DNA from: Vibrio sp. 16
GTDB lineage: Bacteria > Pseudomonadota > Gammaproteobacteria > Enterobacterales > Vibrionaceae
NCBI RefSeq assembly: GCF_963681195.1
Contig: NZ_OY808997.1
Location: 2,480,001 to 2,544,000 of the forward strand
Direction: 5' to 3'
Length of the DNA: 64,000 bases
The position numbers and the translations under genes were made by a program. The notes under the pieces were generated by a model, which did not search any database, had not been told where the DNA came from, and worked only from the letters and a program-made list of their open reading frames with translations. Of this stretch, positions 1 through 14,675 are shown one piece after another (within the stretch, counting starts at the first letter, position 1; each line of letters begins with the position of its first letter).

Positions 1-1977
<1,977 letters not shown>

Positions 1978-2004
1978 TAAGCTAAGCTATATATTTTTGT
2001 AATC

Positions 2005-2032
2005 AAAGCGCCAGTCCACACTGGCGCTTTTT
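2005..2032. terminator. Bidirectional terminator between fadA and punR
   Basis: An 11-bp perfect stem (2005-2015 with 2020-2030) around a CCAC loop has A-rich and T-rich flanks, so it can end transcription from both sides. It sits in the 57-base gap between two convergent stops. Confidence 0.85.
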
Positions 2033-2034
2033 CA

Positions 2035-2943
2035 TTACGCTTGTAACCAATCTTGATAGAGCTGATCACTCGGCCCCAAATAATCAACCATCCATTGAAT
2101 CATTTTGTGGTTTTCATCTTTACGCCAAACTAGGCAACAGTGACTCAACGGCTTATCTTCAGGAAGAATTTTCTCGACCAAAACGCCTTCAGTGATCAAC
2201 GGCTGCGCGATATGGCGTGGCATATAACCCACCCCGACACCATGCTTTAAGCATTCAATAGCGCTATACCAGTTCGGCAATAACAATCGACGTTGCTTTG
2301 GATAATGAACGGTGTGACGCTTTGGTAGTACACTCGAGGTATCATCTAAACAAATTGCAGGGAATTGGCTGACAAACTCTTCTGTTAGGTGCTGCTGTTT
2401 AACACAGGCATGGCTTGATGACATTACAAATGCCCAATCCAAGAGACCCATGGCTTTAACTTCAAAGTCTCCACCGACAGGAATGGCCGATGTCGCGCCA
2501 ACAACAATATCGGCACGCCCCTGTGAAATAGCCTCCCACGAGCCATTGAACACTTCCATATTGATCTGCAGCTCCGCATTGGGAAACGTTTGATAGAAAT
2601 CTTCAATAAGAGGCTTGAGCCGCTCCAGCTTAACCACATTATCCAACGTCAACTTAAGCGTTTTCTTCCACCCTTGAGCTACCCGTCGAGTCTGGGCTTT
2701 TACCTCTTCCATCTGCCTAAGCATCGTTCTAGCTTGAGTAAGGAAAAGCTCTCCCGCAGGAGTCAGCTCTACCTTTCTTGGCAGTCGTTTAAACAAAACC
2801 ACATCCAACTCTTGTTCTATTTGCCGAATGCTATAACTGATGGCAGAAGGTACTTTATGTAATACCTCAGCGGCAGCGGTAAAACTCTCTAGCCGCGCAA
2901 CGGTGTCCACCAGCTCTAGGGACGATTGGGAAAAAGCACTCAT
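2035..2943 (-). CDS. punR: LysR-family regulator, PunR (YdhB) type
   Basis: A 302-residue LysR regulator with an N-terminal winged helix (about residues 1-65, with the recognition region VPSAISYSIRQIEQEL) and a C-terminal effector domain. It matches remembered E. coli PunR/YdhB closely, including VPSA(I/V)SY, EVFNG.W.A and the IPVGG segment. In E. coli PunR activates the adjacent divergent punC exporter gene in response to purine nucleosides. The same divergent pairing is present here, with 138 bases between start codons. The inducer in this organism is inferred, not seen. Confidence 0.85.
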   Translation of the reverse strand: MSAFSQSSLELVDTVARLESFTAAAEVLHKVPSAISYSIRQIEQELDVVLFKRLPRKVELTPAGELFLTQARTMLRQMEEVKAQTRRVAQGWKKTLKLTLDNVVKLERLKPLIEDFYQTFPNAELQINMEVFNGSWEAISQGRADIVVGATSAIPVGGDFEVKAMGLLDWAFVMSSSHACVKQQHLTEEFVSQFPAICLDDTSSVLPKRHTVHYPKQRRLLLPNWYSAIECLKHGVGVGYMPRHIAQPLITEGVLVEKILPEDKPLSHCCLVWRKDENHKMIQWMVDYLGPSDQLYQDWLQA

Positions 2944-3081
2944 AACTACCTTTCAATTTTTTTGATTGATAACTGCAAATTTTAGCGTTTCATTTTATTA
3001 AAAGTGAAGAATAGACTACTCAAGTTAATAAAAATGTTGGCGCCGACTGATAAATATCTATCAATTATTTTGAATGGAAAA

Positions 3082-4290
3082 ATGATGAATATTTCAAAAT
3101 TACAACTTTTTTACTTAGCTCTTTTATCTATGCTCGGCTTCATTGCTACTGATATGTATTTGCCTGCATTTAAAGCGATGGAGATAGATTTTGCTACAGG
3201 ACCAGAGCAAATCGCCCTATCTCTGACCGTATTCTTAGTGGGTATGGCACTTGGCCAACTCTTATGGGGCCTAGCTTCGGATAAATTTGGTCATAGAAAT
3301 ACTCTGGCGGCGGGTCTAACACTATTCACCGTTGCTTCATTTGGCTTGGCTTACAGTGACCAAGTGTGGCAACTTCTCACATTGCGCTTTGTCCAAGCGA
3401 TCGGTGTGTGCGCGCCAGCTGTAATCTGGCAAGCGATGGTCATTAAGCGTTACTCGAGCAGTAGCCAACAAATTTTTGCTACCATCATGCCATTAGTCGC
3501 ATTATCCCCCGCATTAGCCCCACAATTAGGCGTGCTTCTCGCCGATAATTTTGGCTGGAGCAGTATTTTTATTGCGCTCACGCTAATGGGCATCATGCTA
3601 GTTATAGCGACGATGGCACAAAACAATGAAGAAGTAGAGTCAAAGCAAACCAGCATATCGTCAGACATTAAGGCTCTACTCGGCTCTAAAACGTACCTCG
3701 GTAACGTGTTGATGTTCGCCACCGCCTCTGCGGCGTTCTTTGCTTACCTGACCGGAATGCCAGAAATCATGGCGCAACTGGGCTACGAAGCGAAGGACAT
3801 TGGTTTAAGTTTTATCCCACAAACCATCGCCTTCATGCTAGGTGGTTACTTGGGTAAAGTGGGCGTACGCAAGTTTGGTGATGAGAAAGTGCTGCGCCAA
3901 CTGATAGGTCTGTTCAGCGTTGCTGCTCTGCTTATTTTCCTCGCTTCACAGTGGCAACTAACATCAATCTGGCCAATCCTAGCGCCTTTCTGCTTGATTG
4001 CGGTAGCGAATGGTGCGCTGTACCCAATCGTGGTAAACCGTGCATTAGCAAGTGCGAAGCAAAGCCCAGCGACGGCTGCTGGTCTGCAAAACAGCCTACA
4101 AATTACCGTGAGCAGCCTTTCAAGTGCACTTGTTGCCGCGATGGCAAGCCAAGCTCAGATGGTCACAGGCGTTGCAATCATCATCTGTATGGGTGGACTA
4201 TGGGTGGGTTATATCGTGTCAAATCGAGAACTCTCTCAGCACTTCACAACGCCTGATAATGCTCGCGTCGTGAGTGAAGAGGAACTCTAA
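3082..4290 (+). CDS. punC: MFS drug/purine transporter, PunC (YdhC) type, Bcr/CflA family
   Basis: A 12-helix major facilitator of the Bcr/CflA subfamily with the typical GFIATDMYLPAF start and the cytoplasmic motif LLWGLASDKFGHRN after helix 2. The shared segments AVIWQA, FATIMPLV.LSPALAP and FIPQTIAFMLGGY agree with E. coli YdhC/PunC, which moves purine nucleosides. The ATG at 3082 (or 3085) was chosen because family alignment begins there and a GGAAA sequence precedes it. A GTG at 3004 would add 26 residues with no ribosome site. It is divergent from its likely regulator punR. Substrate specificity is inferred. Confidence 0.83.
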   Translation: MMNISKLQLFYLALLSMLGFIATDMYLPAFKAMEIDFATGPEQIALSLTVFLVGMALGQLLWGLASDKFGHRNTLAAGLTLFTVASFGLAYSDQVWQLLTLRFVQAIGVCAPAVIWQAMVIKRYSSSSQQIFATIMPLVALSPALAPQLGVLLADNFGWSSIFIALTLMGIMLVIATMAQNNEEVESKQTSISSDIKALLGSKTYLGNVLMFATASAAFFAYLTGMPEIMAQLGYEAKDIGLSFIPQTIAFMLGGYLGKVGVRKFGDEKVLRQLIGLFSVAALLIFLASQWQLTSIWPILAPFCLIAVANGALYPIVVNRALASAKQSPATAAGLQNSLQITVSSLSSALVAAMASQAQMVTGVAIIICMGGLWVGYIVSNRELSQHFTTPDNARVVSEEEL

Positions 4291-4302
4291 TTTTTAATCG
4301 TA

Positions 4303-4324
4303 AGAGCCGCTGTTGTGCGGCTCT
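4303..4324. terminator. Terminator between punC and the convergent binding-protein gene
   Basis: An 8-bp stem AGAGCCGC/GCGGCTCT with a 6-base loop lies in the 52-base convergent gap. T-rich sequence lies on the right and an A/T-rich tract on the left. Confidence 0.7.
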
Positions 4325-4342
4325 CTATCTCAATTAGAGACG

Positions 4343-5119
4343 TTACATACTCTTTAAGCCCCACTTTTCGGCGGTTTGCTTGAAGAAGCCTTGCGTTTTT
4401 TTCAGTTCAACCCAGTGGTTAATGTAGTTGATCCATACTTGGTCATCTTGCGGTAACAACATGGCAATTGGCGTTGGTTTGCGTGGTTCTTTCACCGGTA
4501 CAATAGCCAACTGCTTAAACTTTTCCACCAGCGTTGCGGCTTCTACATTTGAGGTAACGGAAACATCAGCTCTGCGGGCAAGCAGTTCTTGGAAATCACG
4601 AGCAGGCGCTTCAATCACAATGTGTTGCGCAGATGGGAAGAAGTCTTTGACCATTTTTTCTTGTACAGTACCAAGCGTTGCAGCCACTTTTACATCCGGC
4701 TTATCGAAATCAGCCCAGTCAGAGAATTTCGCCAAATCTTTCTTTTGCACCACAGGTACAAACGCGAGGTAGAAATATGGTTGGCTATAACCCGCTACCT
4801 TCGCTCGTGACATATTTAACGACGCACTGCCGGTGATGTCATATTTGTTCGCAGTAATCCCATTCACGAGTGTTTTCCAATCGGTAGCGACAAACTCCAC
4901 CTCAACACCCAAATCTTTTGCTAACTCTGTGGTCACATCAATATCGAACCCACGGTAACTGTTCGTCGCGGGATCTTTCATTGTCATTGGATTCCAGTCT
5001 CCAGTGGTGCCAACACGTAACACACCATTCTCTAGTATTTCGTGTAATCGGCTATCCGCATAAGCCAACTGAGTAAGCGCGAGTAACCAAAGACCAACAG
5101 CAAAAATTAGCTTTCTCAT
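4343..5119 (-). CDS. Periplasmic amino-acid-type substrate-binding protein, PheC-like
   Basis: A 258-residue secreted protein of the type 2 periplasmic binding fold. A signal peptide ends near ALTQLAYA, followed by the typical LEN-GVLRVGTTGDWNP opening and a conserved SR pair in SLNMSRAK. The opening resembles the cyclohexadienyl dehydratase (PheC) branch of this fold, and a Glu follows the usual ligand-Asp region (TSNVEAA), but the Asp is replaced by Ser. A binding role is more likely than catalysis because an ABC permease gene lies divergently 102 bases away. No ATPase gene accompanies the pair. Ligand unknown. Confidence 0.8.
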   Translation of the reverse strand: MRKLIFAVGLWLLALTQLAYADSRLHEILENGVLRVGTTGDWNPMTMKDPATNSYRGFDIDVTTELAKDLGVEVEFVATDWKTLVNGITANKYDITGSASLNMSRAKVAGYSQPYFYLAFVPVVQKKDLAKFSDWADFDKPDVKVAATLGTVQEKMVKDFFPSAQHIVIEAPARDFQELLARRADVSVTSNVEAATLVEKFKQLAIVPVKEPRKPTPIAMLLPQDDQVWINYINHWVELKKTQGFFKQTAEKWGLKSM

Positions 5120-5221
5120 TTTATTTCCTTATATATTTATTTTGATTCGAGATTTCTAAAAACACTCTTGATAACATAGCAGTAACAAGCGGCATTTATT
5201 AGTCAAGTTAGGAAATGAAGA

Positions 5222-5962
5222 TTGAACAATCGAACTCTGTGGCTATTTTTCCCATTTTTACTGACTGGTTGCTCGGATTATCAGTGGGGTTGGTATGTGC
5301 TGGATCCTTCAACCGAGCAAGGACTCACTAACATCCGCTTTCTGATTGCTGGGTTCAACGACACGATTCAAGTTTCTCTTCTTAGCATGTTGTTTGCCAT
5401 GACCATCGGTTTGCTCGTCGCACTCCCTGCACTTTCCAACTCACCTATCCTAAAGGGGATAAATCGCCTCTATGTGGAGATCATTCGTTCGATACCCGTC
5501 TTAGTACTATTGCTGTGGGTCTATTATGGAATGCCAACGTTGCTGGATGTGTCTTTGGATCACTTCTGGGCAGGGGTGATTGCTCTAACCGTCGCCGAAA
5601 GTGCTTTTATGGCCGAAGTCTTTCGGGGAGGGATCCAAGCGATAAGTCGTGGTCAGCATGAAGCAGCGGAATCGTTGGGGCTAAGTTATTGGCAGAAGAT
5701 GCGCTTGGTGATTCTACCCCAAGCGTTTAGGCAAATCTTACCGCCGCTTGGCAACCAGTTTGTTTATATCCTTAAGATGAGCTCTTTGGTGAGTGTGATT
5801 GGTTTGAGTGACCTAACAAGACGAGCCAATGAACTAGTGGTTAATGAGTACTTACCTCTAGAAATTTACACCTTCTTAGTTCTCGAGTACTTAGTGTTGA
5901 TTTTGCTGGTTTCTCAAGCCGTGCGCTGGCTAGAGAAACGTATCGCTATTCCAAGCCATTAA
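5222..5962 (+). CDS. Amino-acid ABC transporter permease (HisM/GlnP type) with lipobox-like N-terminus
   Basis: A 246-residue inner-membrane permease of polar amino-acid ABC systems. The cytoplasmic coupling EAA motif is clear (HEAAESLGLSYWQKMRLVILPQA), preceded by several membrane helices. Translation starts at a TTG 8 bases after AGGA; no in-frame ATG lies nearby. The N-terminus is odd: a hydrophobic stretch ends in LLTGC with Cys17, which fits a lipoprotein signal, before about 35 non-membrane residues. It is divergent from a binding-protein gene and has no ATPase partner in the window, so it presumably borrows one or the ATPase is elsewhere. Confidence 0.87.
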   Translation: MNNRTLWLFFPFLLTGCSDYQWGWYVLDPSTEQGLTNIRFLIAGFNDTIQVSLLSMLFAMTIGLLVALPALSNSPILKGINRLYVEIIRSIPVLVLLLWVYYGMPTLLDVSLDHFWAGVIALTVAESAFMAEVFRGGIQAISRGQHEAAESLGLSYWQKMRLVILPQAFRQILPPLGNQFVYILKMSSLVSVIGLSDLTRRANELVVNEYLPLEIYTFLVLEYLVLILLVSQAVRWLEKRIAIPSH

Positions 5963-5974
5963 CCCTCAATAATA

Positions 5975-5997
5975 AAGCCGCTCATAAAGAGCGGCTT
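5975..5997. terminator. Bidirectional terminator between permease and glmU
   Basis: A perfect 9-bp stem AAGCCGCTC/GAGCGGCTT with a 5-base loop is flanked by A-rich sequence on the right (T-tract for minus-strand transcripts is weak). Confidence 0.7.
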
Positions 5998-6026
5998 AGA
6001 AAAAATGACTTAAAGCTTGTTAGTGC

Positions 6027-7388
6027 TTACTTCTTTTTTACAGGACGCTGCCAACCGGTAATCTTACGCTCTTTCGCACGAGTGATGACTAGTTCACCCT
6101 CAGCGACATCTTTGGTCAGCGTCGTGCCTGCCCCAATCGTTGCGCCATCAGCAATAGTCACTGGCGCAACAAGCTGGCTGTCAGAGCCAACAAACACATC
6201 GTTACCGATCATAGTCTTAAACTTGTTTGCACCGTCGTAGTTGCACGTAATAGTACCTGCGCCGATATTTGTACGCTGGCCGATCTCTGCATCACCTAAG
6301 TAAGTTAAGTGATTAGCTTTAGAGCCTTCACCAATACGTGCATTCTTCACTTCAACGAAGTTACCGACGTGAGAATCGTTACGCATCTCAGCACCTGGAC
6401 GCAGGCGAGTGAATGGCCCCACTGTACATTCTTCGCCAACAGTAGCACCTTCGATTACACTGTATGGGCGAATAACCGTGTTGTCGTCGATTTCACAATC
6501 TTTCAAAACACAACCCGTGCCGATTACGACATTGTCACCCAGAGATACGTTACCTTCGATGATAACGTTGGCATCAATTTCACAATCCATACCACATTGA
6601 AGCTCACCACGTAGATCAAAACGTGCTGGGTCGCGCAACATTACCCCTTGCTCAAGCAGTTTTTTTGCCTGCATTGACTGAAATGCGCGCTCAAGTCGAG
6701 CCAACTGAGCTCGGTCGTTCACACCCTCAACTTCGATTGGGTTAACAGGGTGTACCGCCTCTACCGCTCGACCTTCGTCGTGTGCAGCCGCAATGACATC
6801 CGTTAGGTAGTATTCACCCTGTGCATTTTCATTATTAAGACCCGATAGCCAGCGCTTAAGATCGCCGCCAGTTGCTACCATGACGCCAGTATTAATTTCT
6901 TTGATCAACTTCTGTTCATCGGTTGCATCTTTTTGCTCGACGATAGCAACAACAGGACCATTGCGACGAACGATACGACCATAGCCCATTGGGTTATCAA
7001 GGACGACAGTCAGCAGTGCAATACCACCTGTAGGCTGCGCATCCAACAAACCTTCGATCGTTTCTTCCGAGATCAGTGGTACATCACCGTAAAGCACGAG
7101 GATCTTTTCGTCATCTTCAAACTGAGGAGAAGCTTGATCCACTGCATGACCTGTACCCAATTGATCCGCCTGAAGTACCCAGTTCACATTCTCTTGCGCG
7201 AGTTCTGTTTGCATTTGATCACCACCGTGACCATAAACCAAATGAATATTCTGCGCTCCGAGGCTATTACAAGTATCAATCACATGTTTGACCATAGGTT
7301 TACCTGCCAACGTATGGAGCACCTTAGGCTTGTTAGAGTACATGCGAGTACCTTTACCCGCTGCGAGAATCACCGCGCTAAATTTCAT
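6027..7388 (-). CDS. glmU: Bifunctional UDP-GlcNAc pyrophosphorylase / glucosamine-1-phosphate N-acetyltransferase
   Basis: GlmU makes UDP-N-acetylglucosamine for peptidoglycan and LPS. The 453 residues show the nucleotidyltransferase signature LAAGKGTRM at 8-16 followed by KPKVL, then from about residue 250 a left-handed beta-helix made of hexapeptide repeats (e.g. [16 protein letters not shown]). The acetyltransferase site lies in the [12 protein letters not shown] segment. Length equals the family norm. It follows atpC in the same direction, as in other gammaproteobacteria, but a strong terminator separates them, so glmU probably has its own promoter in the 151-base gap. Confidence 0.97.
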   Translation of the reverse strand: MKFSAVILAAGKGTRMYSNKPKVLHTLAGKPMVKHVIDTCNSLGAQNIHLVYGHGGDQMQTELAQENVNWVLQADQLGTGHAVDQASPQFEDDEKILVLYGDVPLISEETIEGLLDAQPTGGIALLTVVLDNPMGYGRIVRRNGPVVAIVEQKDATDEQKLIKEINTGVMVATGGDLKRWLSGLNNENAQGEYYLTDVIAAAHDEGRAVEAVHPVNPIEVEGVNDRAQLARLERAFQSMQAKKLLEQGVMLRDPARFDLRGELQCGMDCEIDANVIIEGNVSLGDNVVIGTGCVLKDCEIDDNTVIRPYSVIEGATVGEECTVGPFTRLRPGAEMRNDSHVGNFVEVKNARIGEGSKANHLTYLGDAEIGQRTNIGAGTITCNYDGANKFKTMIGNDVFVGSDSQLVAPVTIADGATIGAGTTLTKDVAEGELVITRAKERKITGWQRPVKKK

Positions 7389-7490
7389 GAATGGACCTGT
7401 ATGACGTTGTATTAAAATTGAGAGGTATTTTAGACACTAATCGTTAATTAGTTAATTGATCAGGAAAAATTTCTAATAAAAAATAAGCAA

Positions 7491-7514
7491 AAAGGCGGTC
7501 AATTGACCGCCTTT
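7491..7514 (-). terminator. Terminator of the ATP synthase operon
   Basis: A perfect 10-bp palindromic stem AAAGGCGGTC/GACCGCCTTT with an AATT loop is followed on the minus strand by a T-rich tract. It lies just downstream of atpC. Confidence 0.88.
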
Positions 7515-7539
7515 ATCACTTTTAAAACAACACCGTGGC

Positions 7540-7962
7540 TTAACGACGCTGTTTCGTCAGCTCGATTACTCGTAGCTGAGCAATGGCTTTAGCCAGTTCA
7601 CTAGCCGCTTGAGCGAAGTCCATATCACCGTGCTGGTTTTGAATTGCTTCTTGAGCACAACGCTTAGCTTCTTCAGCCTTAGCTGCGTCCAGTTCTTCAC
7701 CACGGATAGCTGTATCAGCCAGTACAGTCGCTGTACCAGGTTGAACTTCTACCATACCACCAGAAACATAAATAAATTCCTCGTGGCCGTGCTGCTTAAC
7801 AAGTCGCACCATCCCAGGCGTGATAGCGGTTAGCAGCGGAGTGTGTCCATGGAAGATACCAAGTTCACCTTCGCTACCGGTCACCTGAAACGTTTCAACA
7901 CGACCAGAGAAGATTTTCTTCTCAGCGCTTACTACGTCTAGGTGAAAGGTTATTGCTGCCAT
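7540..7962 (-). CDS. atpC: ATP synthase F1 epsilon subunit
   Basis: The last gene of the atp operon. Its 140 residues carry the epsilon N-terminal beta-sandwich ([21 protein letters not shown] and the VSGGMVEV strand) and a C-terminal helical hairpin rich in Ala and Glu. Epsilon joins the gamma shaft to the c-ring and can inhibit ATP hydrolysis. It lies 18 bases after atpD with a good ribosome site and directly before the operon terminator. Confidence 0.97.
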   Translation of the reverse strand: MAAITFHLDVVSAEKKIFSGRVETFQVTGSEGELGIFHGHTPLLTAITPGMVRLVKQHGHEEFIYVSGGMVEVQPGTATVLADTAIRGEELDAAKAEEAKRCAQEAIQNQHGDMDFAQAASELAKAIAQLRVIELTKQRR

Positions 7963-7980
7963 ATCGCCTCCTAGTTAGCC

Positions 7981-10286
<2,306 letters not shown>

Positions 10287-10328
10287 CGTTACTCTCCATT
10301 AGTTGGTGGCATTACTGCCACCGACCTA

Positions 10329-11870
10329 TTACCAAGTTTGGGTTGCTACGAAGTCGTCAGTCAGCTTCTTAAGCTGCGCTTCAACTTCATCGTTGTATGC
10401 ACCCGTCTTGTCGATCTCAGCTGCAAATTCAGCGTATTGACCGCGAGCGAACGATAGTAGAGCCGCTTCGAAATCTAGCAGTTTGCTTAGTTCAACATCT
10501 GCTAGGTAGCCGCGCTCTGCCGCAAAGATTACTAGCGCTTGGTCAAATACAGACATAGGAGCGTACTGCTTCTGCTTCATTAGTTCTGTAACTTTCTGAC
10601 CGTGGTCTAGCTGTTTCTTTGTCGCTTCATCAAGGTCAGATGAGAACTGTGCGAATGCCGCAAGTTCACGGTACTGAGCTAGTGCTGTACGGATACCGCC
10701 TGATAGCTTCTTGATGATTTTCGTCTGTGCAGAACCACCAACACGAGATACTGAGATACCTGGGTCAACCGCTGGGCGAACACCCGCGTTGAATAGCTCA
10801 GTCTGTAGGAAGATCTGACCGTCAGTAATCGAGATTACGTTTGTCGGTACGAATGCTGAAACGTCACCAGCTTGAGTTTCAATGATAGGCAGTGCAGTTA
10901 AAGAACCTGTCTTACCTTTCACTTCACCGTTAGTGAACTTTTCTACGTACTCTTCGCTTACACGAGCTGCACGCTCTAGTAGACGTGAGTGGAGGTAGAA
11001 AACGTCACCTGGGAATGCTTCACGACCTGGTGGGCGTTTTAGTAGTAGAGAGATCTGACGGTAAGCTACCGCTTGCTTAGATAGATCATCATAAACAATC
11101 AGTGCGTCTTCTCCGCGATCACGGAAGTATTCACCCATCGCACAACCTGCGTATGGCGCTAGGTATTGTAGCGCTGCAGATTCAGAAGCCGATGCAACAA
11201 CAACGATAGTGTTTGCTAGCGCGCCGTGCTCTTCTAGTTTGCGAACTACGTTAGCGATAGTCGATGCTTTCTGACCGATAGCTACGTAGATTGAGAAAAT
11301 ACCAGAGTTTTTCTGGTTGATGATTGCATCGATCGCCATTGCTGTTTTACCAGTCTGACGGTCACCGATTACAAGCTCACGCTGACCACGACCAATTGGG
11401 ATCATTGAGTCAACAGATTTGTAACCAGTTTGAACAGGTTGATCAACCGACTTACGATCGATTACACCTGGTGCAATCACTTCTACAGGCGAAGACAGTT
11501 TCGCTTCGATTGGACCTTTACCATCAATTGGCTCACCTAGCGTGTTTACAACACGACCAAGCAATTCAGGACCAACTGGTACTTCAAGAATACGACCAGT
11601 ACCTGTAACTTTCATGCCTTCCTTAAGGTCAGCATATGGACCCATTACAACCGCACCAACCGAGTCACGCTCAAGGTTAAGTGCTAGTGCATAACGGCCA
11701 CCCGGTAATTCAATCATTTCACCTTGCATCACGTCCGCTAGGCCGTGAATGCGAATGATACCGTCGCTTACCGATACGATAGTACCTTCGTTGCGAGCTT
11801 CACTAACAACTTCGAAAGATTCGATACGTTGTTTGATTAGATCGCTAATTTCCGTGGAATTAAGTTGCAT
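10329..11870 (-). CDS. atpA: ATP synthase F1 alpha subunit
   Basis: The non-catalytic nucleotide-binding subunit of F1, 513 residues. The P-loop GDRQTGKTA and the signature [17 protein letters not shown] are present. The start at 11870 (MQLNSTEI) is chosen over an upstream in-frame ATG because GGGGATTGGAG lies directly before it and the family begins there; this also avoids overlap with atpH, which stops at 11884. It lies between atpH and atpG. Confidence 0.97.
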   Translation of the reverse strand: MQLNSTEISDLIKQRIESFEVVSEARNEGTIVSVSDGIIRIHGLADVMQGEMIELPGGRYALALNLERDSVGAVVMGPYADLKEGMKVTGTGRILEVPVGPELLGRVVNTLGEPIDGKGPIEAKLSSPVEVIAPGVIDRKSVDQPVQTGYKSVDSMIPIGRGQRELVIGDRQTGKTAMAIDAIINQKNSGIFSIYVAIGQKASTIANVVRKLEEHGALANTIVVVASASESAALQYLAPYAGCAMGEYFRDRGEDALIVYDDLSKQAVAYRQISLLLKRPPGREAFPGDVFYLHSRLLERAARVSEEYVEKFTNGEVKGKTGSLTALPIIETQAGDVSAFVPTNVISITDGQIFLQTELFNAGVRPAVDPGISVSRVGGSAQTKIIKKLSGGIRTALAQYRELAAFAQFSSDLDEATKKQLDHGQKVTELMKQKQYAPMSVFDQALVIFAAERGYLADVELSKLLDFEAALLSFARGQYAEFAAEIDKTGAYNDEVEAQLKKLTDDFVATQTW

Positions 11871-11883
11871 GCTCCAATCCCCA

Positions 11884-12417
11884 TTAAGACTGCAATGCAT
11901 CGCTCAGGCGGCTTAAACGGCCACGTGCTGAGTTATCGATGACTAAGTCTCCGGCTCTAATAATAACCCCACCAAGTAGGGCCTCATCTACGCTGCAATT
12001 CAGCTGGACTTTGCGTTCAAGACGCGTTTCAAGTTTGCTGCTGATGTCTGCTTTTTGCTGGTCAGAAAGTTCTGTTGCTGAAGTAACTTCAACGGTGATT
12101 TCTTTCTCGTGTTCTTGCTTAAGTAACAAGAACTCAGCGCATACATCAGGAAGGGCCTGTAATCGACCATTCTCAGCCATCACCTTAATCAGGTTTTGAC
12201 CGAACTCATCAACTTGTTCGCCACATACCGCAACAAATACTTCTGCAAGTTTGTCTGCAGACATTGAGCTGGTTAACAGCTCATGAATTTGTTCGTTATT
12301 GGCAACTTCCGCTGCAAAAGACAACATTTGACCCCATTGGTCTAGTTGGTCTTTTTCAACAGCAAAGTCGAATGCTGCTTTAGCATAGGGGCGTGCGATA
12401 GTAGTCATATCAGCCAT
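11884..12417 (-). CDS. atpH: ATP synthase F1 delta subunit
   Basis: The 177-residue peripheral stalk subunit (OSCP-like) that ties F1 to the b subunits. The N-terminal helical domain begins [14 protein letters not shown] and the C-terminal beta segment contains [21 protein letters not shown], the family signature. It follows atpF by 14 bases. Confidence 0.96.
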   Translation of the reverse strand: MADMTTIARPYAKAAFDFAVEKDQLDQWGQMLSFAAEVANNEQIHELLTSSMSADKLAEVFVAVCGEQVDEFGQNLIKVMAENGRLQALPDVCAEFLLLKQEHEKEITVEVTSATELSDQQKADISSKLETRLERKVQLNCSVDEALLGGVIIRAGDLVIDNSARGRLSRLSDALQS

Positions 12418-12431
12418 GTGCGCCCCCAGAC

Positions 12432-12902
12432 TTAAAGTTTTGCAGTAATGTTGTCGAGAAGATCTTTGTGCGCATCTTTATCGATTGAACGCTCAAGGAT
12501 TTTCTCAGCACCAGCTAAAGCCAGAGTTGCAACTTGTTTGCGCAGTTCATCGCGCGCACGGTTGCGTTCAGCTTCAATTTCAGCTTCCGCTTGAGCAAGG
12601 ATTTTCTGGCGTTCTGCCTGAGCTTCCTCGCGAGCTTCGTCTAGAATTTGAGTCTTACGCTTGTTCGCTTGCTCAATGACCTCAGTTGCTGTGCGCTTCG
12701 CTTCTTTCATTTGAGAAGAAGCATTAGCTTGAGCTAGATTCAAGTCTTTCTCAGCTCGTTCTGCCGCTTGAAGGCCATCAGCGATTTTTTTCTGACGTTC
12801 TTCAATAGCGTTCATGATTGGCGGCCATACATATTTCATGCAGAACCACACAAATAGTGCGAACGAGATTGCTTGACCTAGCAGAGTTGCGTTCATATTC
12901 AC
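12432..12902 (-). CDS. atpF: ATP synthase Fo subunit b
   Basis: The 156-residue peripheral stalk subunit. One N-terminal membrane helix ([19 protein letters not shown]) is followed by a long charged Ala/Glu/Lys/Arg-rich helix that forms the dimeric stalk. The [20 protein letters not shown] opening is the usual b-subunit form. It lies between atpE and atpH. Confidence 0.96.
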   Translation of the reverse strand: MNMNATLLGQAISFALFVWFCMKYVWPPIMNAIEERQKKIADGLQAAERAEKDLNLAQANASSQMKEAKRTATEVIEQANKRKTQILDEAREEAQAERQKILAQAEAEIEAERNRARDELRKQVATLALAGAEKILERSIDKDAHKDLLDNITAKL

Positions 12903-12974
12903 AACAGCTACCCCTCTTTATTGGACTTAGTGTTAATCAATGACAAACCGATGCTTGCCTTTGAAAAGCAAAGA

Positions 12975-13256
<282 letters not shown>

Positions 13257-13275
13257 CTAATAAGAGTTTAAAAAA

Positions 13276-14091
<816 letters not shown>

Positions 14092-14096
14092 TCATC

Positions 14097-14486
14097 CTAT
14101 TTTTTGTTGTTAATGAATAGCGCTGGCGCAAAGATGTTAATCCCAAGTACCAGCAAATAGGTTAGTTTCAGGGGAACGAGTTCCACCTGCATATACATGT
14201 AAGCAACGGAAAAGAGTGCCACTGTGATGAGAATCTTTAGTGCTTCCCCAGTGTAGAAAGACGCAGCAACCATTTTGGCAGCACGAGCCCCTACAAAGAG
14301 AAAAGCACACAAGGCAAATACAGCATTAGCGATAACAAAAATGCCACCACCAATTAGCGCTGAAACTCCCCATTCAGTATTTACAGCAATCGCCATTCCT
14401 GCTGCCACTAACGTAACCGCGCCCATTTCGATCAACAACAATCGCTTAGCAAGCTCTCGTCCTGGTCTAGCTAACGCAGCCACCAT
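14097..14486 (-). CDS. atpI: ATP synthase subunit I (assembly factor)
   Basis: The first gene of the operon. It encodes 129 residues with four hydrophobic segments, typical of AtpI, which assists c-ring assembly or Mg/Ca handling and is not a structural subunit. It stops 8 bases before atpB. The family is poorly conserved, so identity rests mainly on position and topology. Confidence 0.9.
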   Translation of the reverse strand: MVAALARPGRELAKRLLLIEMGAVTLVAAGMAIAVNTEWGVSALIGGGIFVIANAVFALCAFLFVGARAAKMVAASFYTGEALKILITVALFSVAYMYMQVELVPLKLTYLLVLGINIFAPALFINNKK

Positions 14487-14550
14487 GTATTCGTACCTCT
14501 AGTAATATCCACTTTGCACGACTTCACTCTGTGCTGGGAAATTGGCAAAA

Positions 14551-14578
14551 ATTATACGGTCAGTGTGCCTTAATGCAA
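14551..14578 (-). promoter_or_regulatory. Probable sigma-70 promoter of the atp operon
   Basis: On the minus strand TTGCAT and TATAAT are separated by 16 bases, about 65 bases upstream of the atpI start. The rest of the 189-base gap to parB is AT-rich and includes a hairpin at 14649-14670 (9-bp AT-rich stem) just downstream of parB that may end or slow parB transcription. Confidence 0.7.
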
Positions 14579-14675
14579 TTAAAAGCCCGCAAAAAGTTAC
14601 ATTTTTGTTTACAAACCGACAACTTTCGCACAAAAAATAGTTTTTTACATAATTGATTGAGATCAATTATCTCAT

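Noticed and set aside
3004..3081. N-terminal extension of punC from a GTG at 3004
   Set aside because: It adds 26 charged, non-conserved residues, lacks a ribosome site, and the family starts near MMNISKLQLFYLALL.
4343..5119. Calling the PheC-like protein an active cyclohexadienyl dehydratase
   Set aside because: The ligand-site Asp of the TD motif is replaced by Ser, and the neighbouring permease favours a transport role; enzyme activity cannot be read from sequence alone.
6309..6614. Open frames antisense to glmU and other long frames opposite conserved genes
   Set aside because: They mirror the codon pattern of the real gene on the other strand, lack ribosome sites and resemble no protein family.
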